DNA from: Halopseudomonas maritima
GTDB lineage: Bacteria > Pseudomonadota > Gammaproteobacteria > Pseudomonadales > Pseudomonadaceae
Direction: 5' to 3'
NCBI RefSeq assembly: GCF_021545785.1
Contig: NZ_CP079801.1
Location: forward strand, 2,531,001 to 2,595,000
DNA: 64,000 bases
Shown piece by piece: positions 1-8,474 of this stretch. A program made the translations under genes and the position numbers. Below the pieces are notes generated by a model. It made no database searches and was not told the DNA's origin. It saw only the letters and a program-made list of their open reading frames with translations. Position 1 is the stretch's first letter. Each line of letters opens with the position of its first letter.

Positions 1-786
1 AGTCTTGACCCCCTGGCCACCGGCGTGCTGCCGCTGTGCCTGGGCGAGGCAACCAAGTTCTCCCAATACCTGCTCGATGCCGACAAGGCCTACATCACCG
101 AAGCGCGCCTGGGTATGACCACGGCGACCGGTGATGCCGAGGGCGACGTGCTGGAGATGAAGCCGGTCAGCGTGACGCTAGCCGACGTCGAGGCGCTGTT
201 GCCGCGCTTTACCGGCGAGATCGAGCAGGTGCCGCCGATGTACTCGGCGCTCAAGCACGAAGGTCAGCCGCTGTACAAGCTGGCCCGTGCCGGTGAAACC
301 ATCGAGCGCAAGGCACGTACCATCACCATCAGCGATCTGAAGGTGCTTGGGCTTGAAGGCGATCGCCTGCAGCTGGAAGTGCATTGCAGCAAAGGCACCT
401 ATATTCGCAGCCTGGTTGAGGATATCGGCGCAGCGCTGGGCTGCGGCGCCCACGTTGCGGCGCTGCGCCGCATCAAGGCCGGGCCCTTTGATCTGACCCA
501 ATCGGTTACCCTTGAAGCCCTGGAGACGTTGCACGCCGAGGGCGGCGCCGAAGCGCTGGATCACCTGCTGCTGCCGATGGACAGCGGGCTGGAAGACTGG
601 CCGGTGCTGGATCTTACCGAGCAGACTGCCTACTACCTGAATCACGGCCAGGCCGTACGGGTGCCGGGCAGTCCGGCCTTTGGCAAGGTGCGTTTGCGCG
701 ATGCCAGCGGCCGTTTTCTGGGTATTGGCGAGATGACGGATGATGCACGCGTGGCACCGAAGCGCCTGCTGCGTTTCGAGCCCTGA
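1..786 (+). CDS. truB: tRNA pseudouridine(55) synthase TruB, 5' truncated by window edge
   Basis: TruB isomerises U55 to pseudouridine in the T-loop of tRNAs. The reading frame is open from base 1 and begins with SLDPLATGVLPLCLGEATKF, which follows the catalytic HTGSLDPLATG region of the family; the N-terminal ~45 residues, with the catalytic Asp, lie outside the window. The segment GTYIRSLVEDIGAALG is the usual second TruB signature, and the last ~70 residues form the C-terminal PUA-like region. The gene sits directly upstream of rpsO and pnp, as in other gammaproteobacteria (rbfA-truB-rpsO-pnp). Stop is TGA at 784-786. Identification is firm. Confidence 0.97.
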   Translation, partial: SLDPLATGVLPLCLGEATKFSQYLLDADKAYITEARLGMTTATGDAEGDVLEMKPVSVTLADVEALLPRFTGEIEQVPPMYSALKHEGQPLYKLARAGETIERKARTITISDLKVLGLEGDRLQLEVHCSKGTYIRSLVEDIGAALGCGAHVAALRRIKAGPFDLTQSVTLEALETLHAEGGAEALDHLLLPMDSGLEDWPVLDLTEQTAYYLNHGQAVRVPGSPAFGKVRLRDASGRFLGIGEMTDDARVAPKRLLRFEP

Positions 787-792
787 CGAGTG

Positions 793-813
793 GTCGCCTG
801 CAGCGCAGGCGAC
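793..813. other. perfect hairpin between truB and rpsO
   Basis: A 9-bp perfect inverted repeat (793-801 with 805-813, loop AGC) lies 6 bases after the truB stop. No T-run follows on either strand, so it is a weak terminator candidate; it could be an mRNA processing or stabilising structure in the truB-rpsO transcript. A TATGAT sequence at 851-856 could be a -10 for a separate rpsO promoter, but no good -35 is seen at the right distance. The rest of 814-978 is the rpsO leader. Confidence 0.4.
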
Positions 814-978
814 AATGCAGAATTGGGCTGAATCCCCGGTCATTCGGGAGTATGATTCGGCGTTGGAGTTGACCCGATAACGGGTCACCACGAGGGTGGC
901 TGTCAACAGGCACGGTCATGCCTCGATTTAAAACACGGGAGAACTGCTCCCGGCCTGTTACCTCAGAGGAAATACGAG

Positions 979-1248
979 ATGTCACTGAGTGTTGAAGAAA
1001 AAGCTGCAATCGTTGCCGAGTACAAGCGCGGTGAGGGTGATACCGGTTCTCCGGAAGTCCAGGTAGCTCTGTTGACTGCAAACATCAACAAGCTGCAAGG
1101 CCACTTCAAGGACAACAAGAAGGATCACCACTCCCGTCGTGGTCTGATTCGCATGGTTAACCAGCGCCGCAAGCTGCTGGACTACCTGAAGTCGAAAGAC
1201 CTGTCTCGTTACAGCGCTTTGATCAGCAGTCTGGGTCTGCGTCGCTAA
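979..1248 (+). CDS. rpsO: 30S ribosomal protein S15
   Basis: Primary 16S rRNA-binding protein of the small subunit, binding the junction of helices 20-22 and needed for assembly of the central domain. The 89-residue product is the normal length, starts MSLSVEEKAAIVAEY and contains the conserved rRNA-contact segment DHHSRRGLIRMVNQRRKLL. AGAGGA ends 9 bases before the ATG at 979. The 190-base leader contains an inverted repeat around 880-900; in E. coli S15 represses its own translation by binding a pseudoknot in this leader, but I did not establish the same fold here. Next gene is pnp, from which it is separated by a processing-type hairpin. Confidence 0.98.
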   Translation: MSLSVEEKAAIVAEYKRGEGDTGSPEVQVALLTANINKLQGHFKDNKKDHHSRRGLIRMVNQRRKLLDYLKSKDLSRYSALISSLGLRR

Positions 1249-1265
1249 GACCAGCTCCGTTTGGA

Positions 1266-1292
1266 CATGGCCGGGTCCGATTCCCGGCCATG
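1266..1292 (+). other. rpsO-pnp intercistronic hairpin (probable processing site)
   Basis: A perfect 10-bp stem (1266-1275 with 1283-1292) with a 7-base loop lies between rpsO and pnp. No U-run follows, so it is not a classical intrinsic terminator. In E. coli the rpsO-pnp spacer carries an RNase III site at which PNPase autoregulates its mRNA; the position here is the same, so a similar role is inferred. Confidence 0.55.
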
Positions 1293-1335
1293 CCCAGAGT
1301 TTCCCCCAAAGGCAAAAGAAGAGAGAGAAGACACC

Positions 1336-3444
1336 GTGAAACCGGTAATCAAGCAATTCAAGTTAGGCAACAGCACCGTTACCATGGAAACAGGCCGCAT
1401 TGCTCGCCAGGCTTCCGGTGCCGTTCTGGTCAGCATCGACAACGCTGTCAGCGTTCTGGTCACCGTCGTGGCCGCCAAGCAGCCCGAAGCTGGTCGTGAT
1501 TTCTTCCCTCTGTCTGTGCACTACATCGAGAAGACCTACGCCGCTGGCCGTATCCCCGGTGGTTTCTTCAAGCGTGAAGGCCGTCCCTCCGAGAAAGAGA
1601 CCCTGACCTCGCGCCTGATCGACCGTCCGATCCGCCCGCTGTTCGCTGAAGGCTTCATGAACGAAGTGCAGGTTGTCTGCACCGTAGTGTCCACCGACAA
1701 GACCACCGACCCGGACATCGCTGCGATGATCGGTACCTCCGCTGCTCTGGCTATCTCCGGCGTGCCGTTTGGCGGCCCGATTGGCGCAGCCCGTGTTGCC
1801 TTCGACGATCAGCGCGGTTACGTGCTGAATCCGAACTACGAAGAGCTGGCCACCTCCCGTCTGGACATGGTTGTTGCTGGTACCGAAGAAGCGGTACTGA
1901 TGGTTGAGTCCGAGGCACAGGAACTGACCGAAGACCAGATGCTGGGCGCCGTACTGTTTGCTCACATGGAGTTCCAGGGCGCGATCGCTGCCATCAAGGA
2001 ATTCGCTGCCGAAGCTGGCAAGCCGGCTTGGGACTGGCAGGCACCTGCTGAAAACACCGCACTGATCAATGCCATCAAGGGCGAGTTTGGTGCTGGCATC
2101 GCTGACGCCTACACCATCGTCAACAAGCAGGAGCGTTACACTCGCCTGGGCGAGCTGCGTGACCAGGCTGTTGCTGCGCTGTCCGGCGAAGAAGAAGGCA
2201 AGTTCGCTGCCGGTGAAGTCAAAGACGTATTCGGCGAGATCGAATACCGCACCGTTCGCGAGAGCATTGTTAACGGCAACCCGCGTATCGACGGTCGTGA
2301 CACCAAGACTGTCCGCCCGCTGAACATCGAAGTTGGCGTGCTGGACCGCACTCACGGTTCCGCCCTGTTCACCCGTGGTGAAACACAGGCGCTGGTTGTT
2401 ACTACCCTGGGTACTGCCCGTGACTCTCAGCTGCTGGACATGCTGGAAGGCGAGCGCAAAGAGCCCTTCATGTTCCACTACAACTTCCCTCCCTACTCGG
2501 TAGGTGAGTGTGGTCGTATGGGCGGTACTGGCCGTCGCGAAATCGGTCACGGCCGTCTTGCCCGTCGCGGTGTGCAGGCTGTTATGCCCGACATGGAGCA
2601 GTTCCCTTACTCCATCCGCGTGGTGTCTGAAATCACCGAATCCAACGGTTCCAGCTCCATGGCTTCGGTCTGCGGCGCCTCTCTGGCGCTGATGGATGCT
2701 GGTGTACCGCTGAAGGCACCGGTTGCCGGTATCGCCATGGGTCTGGTTAAAGAAGGCGAGAAATTCGCCGTACTGACCGACATCCTGGGTGACGAAGATC
2801 ACCTGGGCGACATGGACTTCAAGGTTGCCGGTACCGAGAAGGGTGTTACTGCACTGCAGATGGACATCAAGATCAACGGCATCACCGAAGAGATCATGGA
2901 AATCGCTCTGGGTCAGGCGCACGAAGCGCGTCTGCACATCCTCAAGCAGATGAACGAAGTGCTGCCTGAGTCGCGCAAGGAAATCTCTTCCAATGCGCCG
3001 ACCATGCTGAGCATGAAGATCGACCCCGAGAAGATCCGCGACGTGATCGGCAAGGGCGGCGCGACCATCCGTGGCATCTGCGACGAGACTGGCGCGTCCA
3101 TCGACATCACCGACGACGGCATGGTCAAGATCTTCGCTGCCAGCAAAGATGCCGCCAACGCTGCCAAGGCGCGCGTTGACGCTATCACTGCAGAGGCGGA
3201 GATCGGCAAGGTCTACACCGGTAAGGTCGAGCGTATTGTCGACTTCGGTGCCTTCGTCAACATCCTGCCGGGCAAGGACGGTCTGGTGCACATCTCGCAG
3301 ATCGCCAACGAGCGCATCGAGAAAGTGACCGACGTGCTGCAGGAAGGTCAGGAAGTGAAGGTGCTGGTGCTGGACGTGGATAACCGCGGCCGTATCAAGC
3401 TGTCCATGAAGGACGTTGAAGCTGCCGAGACCAGCGGGGTTTGA
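1336..3444 (+). CDS. pnp: polyribonucleotide nucleotidyltransferase (PNPase)
   Basis: Phosphorolytic 3'-5' exoribonuclease of RNA decay and the degradosome. The product has two RNase PH-like core domains (about residues 1-230 and 300-545), a KH domain (IRDVIGKGGATIRGICDETG) and a C-terminal S1 domain (GKVYTGKVERIVDFGAFVNI). I place the start at GTG 1336, preceded by the purine-rich GAAGAGAGAGAAG: this gives VKPVIKQFKLGN and 702 residues, matching Pseudomonas PNPase (~701), whereas the longer frame from 1261 would read through the intercistronic hairpin. Downstream the natural terminator is split by an IS4 insertion: AAAACCCGCC at 3466-3475 and GGCCGGG plus seven T at 4914-4927 now lie 1.4 kb apart. 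Confidence 0.97.
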   Translation: MKPVIKQFKLGNSTVTMETGRIARQASGAVLVSIDNAVSVLVTVVAAKQPEAGRDFFPLSVHYIEKTYAAGRIPGGFFKREGRPSEKETLTSRLIDRPIRPLFAEGFMNEVQVVCTVVSTDKTTDPDIAAMIGTSAALAISGVPFGGPIGAARVAFDDQRGYVLNPNYEELATSRLDMVVAGTEEAVLMVESEAQELTEDQMLGAVLFAHMEFQGAIAAIKEFAAEAGKPAWDWQAPAENTALINAIKGEFGAGIADAYTIVNKQERYTRLGELRDQAVAALSGEEEGKFAAGEVKDVFGEIEYRTVRESIVNGNPRIDGRDTKTVRPLNIEVGVLDRTHGSALFTRGETQALVVTTLGTARDSQLLDMLEGERKEPFMFHYNFPPYSVGECGRMGGTGRREIGHGRLARRGVQAVMPDMEQFPYSIRVVSEITESNGSSSMASVCGASLALMDAGVPLKAPVAGIAMGLVKEGEKFAVLTDILGDEDHLGDMDFKVAGTEKGVTALQMDIKINGITEEIMEIALGQAHEARLHILKQMNEVLPESRKEISSNAPTMLSMKIDPEKIRDVIGKGGATIRGICDETGASIDITDDGMVKIFAASKDAANAAKARVDAITAEAEIGKVYTGKVERIVDFGAFVNILPGKDGLVHISQIANERIEKVTDVLQEGQEVKVLVLDVDNRGRIKLSMKDVEAAETSGV

Positions 3445-3528
3445 TATCCCGCTGTGCAGGCATAGAAAACCCGCCAAACGGCGTAATGCTGTTCACTTAA
3501 GCATTTGAGTCCATGGCGGGGTTTCTAG

Positions 3529-3565
3529 AAAATCCGATATCAGTCCTCTGGTATCGGATTTTTTT
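3529..3565 (+). terminator. intrinsic terminator just upstream of the transposase start
   Basis: A 15-bp stem with one G-U pair (3529-3543 with 3548-3562, loop TCCT) runs into a T-stretch ending at 3565, and the transposase ATG is at 3566. Located inside the IS, it would stop transcription arriving from pnp and leaves no room for a Shine-Dalgarno sequence outside the hairpin. Some IS elements (for example IS10 and IS50) hide transposase initiation in hairpins to stop impinging transcription from raising transposition; the same logic is inferred here. Confidence 0.75.
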
Positions 3566-4897
3566 ATGCCCATTCAGCAGCAATTGCTCGACCTCGGCGA
3601 GCTCTTCAACTTCTCTGACCTCAGCACCTTCACTCAGAACATCCCTGTTGAATGGGTTGCGAGCGCGCTCAATTTATCGGCGCAAGCCACCATCAGGCGT
3701 CGGCGCCTACCCAGTGACCAAGTACTTTGGCTGGTGCTGGGTATGGCCCTGTTTCGCGACGAGCCAGTGCATGAGGTTGCTAGGCGACTGAACATTTGCG
3801 CCCAAGGTTTGGCCTCTGATCAGTTGCTGGCTCGAAGCGGCGTAACTGAAGCACGTAAGCGCTTGGGGGCAGATCCGGTTGAGCACCTGTTCCGCCAGAC
3901 CGCCAAGCAATGGGGATGCGAGCGATACGAAGGCGATGACTGGAAAGGGTTGCAGGTATTCGCGGTGGATGGCGCACTGCTGCGAACCCCCGACTCGCCC
4001 GAGTTGAGGGAGCACTTTGGCTCTGGCAACACAGGTACTGAACGCCAAACGCCTTTTCCGATGCTACGGCTCGTTGCCTTGATGAACGTACGCTCACACG
4101 TGATCCTGGATGCCCAACTCAGCCCGTATCGCGGCAGCGAAATGCGCTTGGCCGAGACCTTCCTGAGTCAGATTCCGGACAACTCAGTCACATTGTTCGA
4201 TAAAGGCTTCTGGGGCGCTGATCTGCTGCTAAGCGTGGTGGATGGAGGCAACAATCGGCATTGGCTGACGCCAGCCCGCAAGAACGTCGTGATGGAGGAA
4301 GTCGAGCGTTATAGCGAATACGATCGCCGTGTTCGGATGAAAGTCTCACCTCAGGCCCGCAAGCGGAACCCTAGTCTACCTACGCATTGGGAGGTACGAG
4401 AGGTCAGCTATAAAAGCCATGGGAACATCAGGTCACTGCTCACCTCGTTGCCAGTCGAGGGCTACAGCGCAAAGGCCGTCGCTGAGCTGTACTTGGAGCG
4501 CTGGGAGATTGAACTCGGCTTTCGCGACATCAAAAGCTCGATGCAGCAGAACGCGGTAACACTGCGAAGCAAGAAGGTTGAGCTGGTTTACCAGGAGGTC
4601 TGGGGGCTGTTGCTGGCATACAACATCATTCGGCGAGAGGCTAGTCAAGCGGCTGTGGCCTTTGGTCGAGCACCCTCGGACATACGCTTCAAACCGGCCT
4701 GTCAGTACATCGCCGTCCAGCTCATCGTCATGGCTGCAGCGAATCCGGTATCGGCAACAGGTAGAAGGCTATCGGAGCTGCGCGGCGGGGTCGGAGGGTT
4801 ATTTTTGGATCACCGCCCAAGGCCAGCAAGACCAAGGACGGTGAAGATTTCCAAAACCCGCTACCCGGTAAATCGCAAGGCTGCTCCGCTTAAGTGA
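3566..4897 (+). CDS. IS4-family transposase
   Basis: DDE transposase of 443 residues that fills the IS. The N-terminal IS4-type domain (LSTFTQNIPVEW ... RRRRLPSDQVLWLVLGMALF, residues ~19-64) is followed by the catalytic fold with D135 (FAVDG), D212 (TLFDKGF) and E316. E316 lies in a perfect Y-(2)-R-(3)-E-(6)-K signature (Y309, R312, E316, K323), the diagnostic motif of the IS4 family. No frameshift or internal stop is seen, so it is probably active. Start ATG 3566 follows the terminator hairpin directly; no clear ribosome-binding site exists, suggesting low or conditional translation. The stop at 4895-4897 lies within the right inverted repeat. Confidence 0.93.
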   Translation: MPIQQQLLDLGELFNFSDLSTFTQNIPVEWVASALNLSAQATIRRRRLPSDQVLWLVLGMALFRDEPVHEVARRLNICAQGLASDQLLARSGVTEARKRLGADPVEHLFRQTAKQWGCERYEGDDWKGLQVFAVDGALLRTPDSPELREHFGSGNTGTERQTPFPMLRLVALMNVRSHVILDAQLSPYRGSEMRLAETFLSQIPDNSVTLFDKGFWGADLLLSVVDGGNNRHWLTPARKNVVMEEVERYSEYDRRVRMKVSPQARKRNPSLPTHWEVREVSYKSHGNIRSLLTSLPVEGYSAKAVAELYLERWEIELGFRDIKSSMQQNAVTLRSKKVELVYQEVWGLLLAYNIIRREASQAAVAFGRAPSDIRFKPACQYIAVQLIVMAAANPVSATGRRLSELRGGVGGLFLDHRPRPARPRTVKISKTRYPVNRKAAPLK

Positions 4898-4941
4898 ACA
4901 GCATTACGGCTTAGGCCGGGTTTTTTTATGTCCGTGACGGG

Positions 4942-5916
4942 CTATTCGGGGAAGACGCGCTGCCAGTCCTGCTTCATATCGACCACGACCCAGCCGCGCT
5001 GCGGCGCCTGGTCCAGTGCCTCGCTCAGTTTGCCAACACTGGACTCGCGGTCATACGCCCATTCGCGCTCGGCGTCGGTGTGATGGATGATCACGCCAAG
5101 ACGCGGGCCAGCACCTGCGGTGGTCCATTGCAGCATCTGCAGGTCGCCATCGGAATTGCCGAAGGCGGCAATCGGCCGGCGACCGATGTGCTGGCTGATG
5201 CCGATCGGCTTGCCTTCCTTGTCGTCGTTGAACTCCAGGGTGCCTTCGTGGACTACCCGGGCGCTATCGTCGCTCAGCTCAAAACGCTTGGCGACGCGGC
5301 TGCCAACCACGCGCTCGGGCGGGATGCCGTACACCGCCTCGGTCCAGGGGCGCATGAAATCGATGCCGCCGCCGGAGACGATAAAGTTCTTGAAGCCGTT
5401 GCTCTCCAGATAAGTCAGCAACTCCCGCATCGGCTGGTAGGTCATCTTGCTGTAGGGCTTGTTGGTCGCCGGGTGGCGCGCCGTCTGCATCCAGTCTCGC
5501 ACCACCTGGTCGAAGGTGTCGGTGTCCAGCTCGGCCTGGCTGGCGCGGACCAGCTTGATGGCGGCATCGTGACTTGAGCCGAAGGCGCTGGCGATATCGC
5601 CCTTGAGCATTGAGGCAAAGGGTTCTTCGGTTTGCCATTCGGGGTGCTCTGACGCCAGGGCGCGGATGCGGTCGGCAACAAAGAACAGCTGCGGGTAGAT
5701 TGGCTGTTCCGCCCAAAGTGTGCCGTCGTTGTCGAATACCGCGATGCGTTCGCTGGCGGGCACATGATTGGCTGATGCGGGATCGGTCACCTCGGTCACG
5801 AAGGCGATGATCCGCTGGCGTGCGGCAGTATCCTGCCAGGAGGGGAGCACCTCGCTGCTCTCGGCCATGCAGCCCATGCTGATTAGCAGCGTCAGCAGCG
5901 TAACTAGTCCTTTCAT
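4942..5916 (-). CDS. HAD-superfamily phosphatase, exported
   Basis: Predicted phosphomonoesterase of the haloacid dehalogenase superfamily, 324 residues. The motif I sequence AVFDNDGTLW gives nucleophile D62 and acid/base D64; a serine in the region FIVSGGG fits motif II and GNSDGDLQML fits the motif IV aspartates. The N-terminus MKGLVTLLTLLISMGC is a signal peptide; the SMGC ending could be a weak lipobox, so a periplasmic or lipid-anchored enzyme is likely. Start ATG 5916 has GAGAG upstream; the much longer open frame to 6498 lacks any of these signals. It resembles proteins annotated as phosphoserine phosphatase-like or acid phosphatase; the substrate is unknown. Transcribed toward the IS. 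Confidence 0.8.
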   Translation of the reverse strand: MKGLVTLLTLLISMGCMAESSEVLPSWQDTAARQRIIAFVTEVTDPASANHVPASERIAVFDNDGTLWAEQPIYPQLFFVADRIRALASEHPEWQTEEPFASMLKGDIASAFGSSHDAAIKLVRASQAELDTDTFDQVVRDWMQTARHPATNKPYSKMTYQPMRELLTYLESNGFKNFIVSGGGIDFMRPWTEAVYGIPPERVVGSRVAKRFELSDDSARVVHEGTLEFNDDKEGKPIGISQHIGRRPIAAFGNSDGDLQMLQWTTAGAGPRLGVIIHHTDAEREWAYDRESSVGKLSEALDQAPQRGWVVVDMKQDWQRVFPE

Positions 5917-6059
5917 CTTGTTCTCTCGTCTGTGGGGCCGGTCTTGCTGCCGGCGTGTCACCACTCTAGCCGAGACGGTTGCACCGGCAAAGTAGCGGTT
6001 TGCCTTTGCTGCATCTGTGGTGGATGCTGTTGACTGAGTCTGCGAGCTAGGGAGCTGGA

Positions 6060-7757
6060 ATGGACAGGAAGTCGCGTTTTGCCGCGTTGCTCGTCGTGCT
6101 GTGCACGGCGCTGTTTTTGCTGGGTTATCTGTGGGCAAACCAGCAGCGTCTGCAGGTGCCGGGTTATGGTTTTTTGCGTTCGCACGATGGCCTGCTTTCC
6201 GTGCGCTTTGATCGTCAGTTGCTGTGGCTGGATGCGGCAGGCAGCGTGCAGCAACAGCTTGACCTGAGCCGGGCAGGGCTGGTGCCGACGGGGGATCACG
6301 CCTTCTTCGCCAATGGTGATCTGCTGGTCTACCACCGCCCCAAAGAGGCTGGGGTCGGCTATTGGCTCGCGCGTTATCTGCGCTTGCAGAAACAGCAGCC
6401 GCGTCCGCAGCGGGAGCAGGAAGGGTTTTATCGCTGTGAGTTAGCGCAGCTGGCGTGTGCGCCGTATGGTCGTGCTTTGCCGGCGCTGGACAGTGCATTT
6501 CGCCTGGCAGTCGCCGCGGACGATACGGTATTTGTCGCGGATACCCCCGGCTTCGTGATTTACCGCCTGGCCGCCGGTGCTGCTACCCCTGAGCGGACAG
6601 CCGATGGATTGCTGCGTTTTCCCAACCAGCTCCGCCTGAGCGATGAGGGTTTGTGGGTTGCCGACACCAATAATCAGCGCTTACTGCTGCTGGGTGTTGA
6701 GGCGCCGTTTGGTGCGGTGCTGCGAGAGGTTGTCCTGAGCCCGCAGCAAGGCCGCAGCTGGCCCCATCAATTTGCCGTGCGTGGCAGTGAGTGGTTGGTG
6801 AATATGGCCGATGACAGCATGCGCGACGGGCTGCTGGTTCGCTTCAGTACGACCGGTGCGGCGATCGGTGTGCTGGCTGCTGATGCGCTTGTCGATCCGC
6901 TCGCAATTGAGCCGCTGGCGGATCAGCTCTGGGTCGTCGACGCTGAAGCCGGGCGCCTGCTGCGGCTGGACCAGGAGGGCGCACTGATGCCGCAGCCTGT
7001 CAGTGGCGTGCTGGCTGAGCTGGAACAGCAAGCCGCGTATTCGCGCGAGGGTTATCTGTGGGCAGGGAGGGTGTCACTGGCAGGCATGGTGCTGTCATTG
7101 CTCGCAGGGTTCCTGGCCGCGTGGTTGCTGGAGCGCGAGCAAACCCGCGCCCAGTTTGCTGGTTGGTCGGGGCGCGGGTTGGCTGCGCTGGTGGCTGCGG
7201 AGCCAACGCCGATTCCGGGTGGCGGCGTGTATTGGTTGACCAATCGCTTGCAGCGACGGGTGCGCTGGCTGATGCCGGCCATGGCGTTGGTGGCGATCGC
7301 GCTGGTCTATGTGCTGATACAGGTTCTGCTGTTGGGCGGCGCCTGGCAGGTGCAGCTGCAGATGTTGGCGCTCACGCTGTACGCGATGCTGGCGTTGGGG
7401 TTGGTGACGAGAGATTTTCTTGCTGCGGCTCGGCAGCGCCTTGGGGTCTCTGATGAGGCGTTGCTGCTGGAGGTGCAGGGTCGGCTGAGCCGAGTGCCGC
7501 TGAGTCAGATTCGCTACAGCCGCAGCCACTTGCTCGCGCCTGATCAGGTGTTGTTTGTCGGTCAGCAGGGGCATACCGTTTTTGACCGCAAGGAGCTGGA
7601 GCAGCTGCTGTTTCCTCGTCTGCGCTTAGCCTCGCCGTGCGCTCCCTGGGTTGTCTGGAAGGCACTTTGGCACACTCGGCATTCGCAGGCTGTGGTGTTG
7701 GCCGTTCTGCTCCCTGTTACAGTCGGGCTGATGCTGTCCTTGCGTCTGCTTGACTGA
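6060..7757 (+). CDS. uncharacterised membrane protein with beta-propeller-like ectodomain
   Basis: I do not recognise this 565-residue protein. It has an N-terminal membrane anchor (~8-26), then a ~300-residue extracytoplasmic region rich in NHL/propeller-type segments (for example LSDEGLWVADTNNQRLLLLG and LADQLWVVDAEAGRLLRLDQ), followed by a membrane segment at ~338-357, two around 402-450, a cytoplasmic piece with SDEALLLEVQGRLSRVPLSQ, and a last membrane segment at ~542-562. That architecture suggests a sensor or scaffold of the inner membrane, with the propeller outside. Start is ATG 6060 with GGGAGC upstream. It stands alone: a divergent phosphatase lies to the left and the frameshifted isomerase gene follows by 36 bases. 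Function unknown. Confidence 0.8.
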   Translation: MDRKSRFAALLVVLCTALFLLGYLWANQQRLQVPGYGFLRSHDGLLSVRFDRQLLWLDAAGSVQQQLDLSRAGLVPTGDHAFFANGDLLVYHRPKEAGVGYWLARYLRLQKQQPRPQREQEGFYRCELAQLACAPYGRALPALDSAFRLAVAADDTVFVADTPGFVIYRLAAGAATPERTADGLLRFPNQLRLSDEGLWVADTNNQRLLLLGVEAPFGAVLREVVLSPQQGRSWPHQFAVRGSEWLVNMADDSMRDGLLVRFSTTGAAIGVLAADALVDPLAIEPLADQLWVVDAEAGRLLRLDQEGALMPQPVSGVLAELEQQAAYSREGYLWAGRVSLAGMVLSLLAGFLAAWLLEREQTRAQFAGWSGRGLAALVAAEPTPIPGGGVYWLTNRLQRRVRWLMPAMALVAIALVYVLIQVLLLGGAWQVQLQMLALTLYAMLALGLVTRDFLAAARQRLGVSDEALLLEVQGRLSRVPLSQIRYSRSHLLAPDQVLFVGQQGHTVFDRKELEQLLFPRLRLASPCAPWVVWKALWHTRHSQAVVLAVLLPVTVGLMLSLRLLD

Positions 7758-7793
7758 GCAGGCTGCCGATAAAACAACAAAAAGCAGGTGTCG

Positions 7794-8433
7794 ATGATGG
7801 AAACGGTTGACGTGTACTGGTCGTTCAGAAGCCCCTATTCCTACCTGGCTACGCCGGACATGCTCGCGCTGCAGCGCGACTATCCGCTAAAGGTCAATTT
7901 GCGAGTGGTCTTGCCGATTGCGCTGCGCAGTCCGGAGCTCCTGTTTGGCGAGCAGAGCGCCAAGCGCGCGCTATATCGTGCTCGATTGGGCCCGTCGCGC
8001 GCAGTTTCTCGGTTTGCCACATGCTTGGCCGTCGCCCGATCCAATCGTGCAGGATCGTCAGACCCTGCGCGTGGCTGAGGAGCAGCCCTACATCTATCGG
8101 CTCAGCGCGCTTGGTGTCGAGGCGCAGCGGCGCGGGCGTGGCTGCGAGTTTGCTGCGCAGGTTGCGCGCCTGATCTGGGGCGGTACCGCGGGCTGGGACC
8201 AGGGCGGGCTGCTGGCGGATGCGGTGGCGCGTGCCGGCCTGGATCTTGCTGAGTTGGACGCGGCCATTGCCGACGGTGATCAGCTGGCAGAGATCGAGGC
8301 CAATCAGCAGGCCCTTGAGCGTGCCGGCCACTGGGGCGTACCAACCTTCGTCTTTCGCAATGAGCCGTTCTTCGGGCAGGACAGGGTTGAGACCTTGCGC
8401 TGGCGGCTGGATAGCGCCGGGCTCAAGGCGTGA
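7794..8433 (+). pseudogene. 2-hydroxychromene-2-carboxylate isomerase/DsbA-like protein, frameshifted
   Basis: Thioredoxin-fold glutathione S-transferase kappa/HCCA isomerase-like family. The first part (MMETVDVYWSFRSPYSYLAT, from ATG 7794) carries the family SFRSPYS motif, with its probable catalytic Ser. The remainder (YIVLDWARRAQFLGLPHAWP ... GHWGVPTFVFRNEPFFGQDR) is in the +1 frame from about 7972. The frames join at an alternating (GC)4 tract, 7964-7971; restoring one lost GC pair would give a continuous ~213-residue protein. So either one dinucleotide was lost by slippage, or this is a sequencing error. The first-frame product would end at 8078 (95 residues). AGCAGG lies upstream of 7794. 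Confidence 0.8.
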
Positions 8434-8474
8434 GTGCGGCAGCCTGCTCCGTTGGGCAGGCTGCGCGACCCTGG

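Larger units (their letters stand above)
3482..4908 (+). mobile_element. IS4-family insertion sequence, apparently intact
   Basis: A 1427-base element bounded by perfect 21-bp terminal inverted repeats: bases 3482-3502 are the reverse complement of 4888-4908. It holds one full-length transposase gene. The pairing stops exactly at these positions. I see no 9-12 bp target duplication as expected for many IS4 elements; the flanks share only GGC. The element interrupts the transcription terminator of pnp. Copy number in the genome and exact ends need comparison with other copies. Confidence 0.9.

Noticed and set aside
178..906. Long minus-strand frame across truB
   Set aside because: Shadow of a GC-rich conserved gene; no family features, and truB is certain on the plus strand.
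1363..3477. 704-codon minus-strand frame opposite pnp
   Set aside because: Antisense of pnp; codon bias of the plus strand explains the open frame. A similar shadow occurs opposite ilvI and ilvC.
5917..6498. N-terminal 194-codon extension of the HAD phosphatase
   Set aside because: The extension has no start signals, is Pro/Ala-rich shadow sequence, and the signal peptide starts at 5916.
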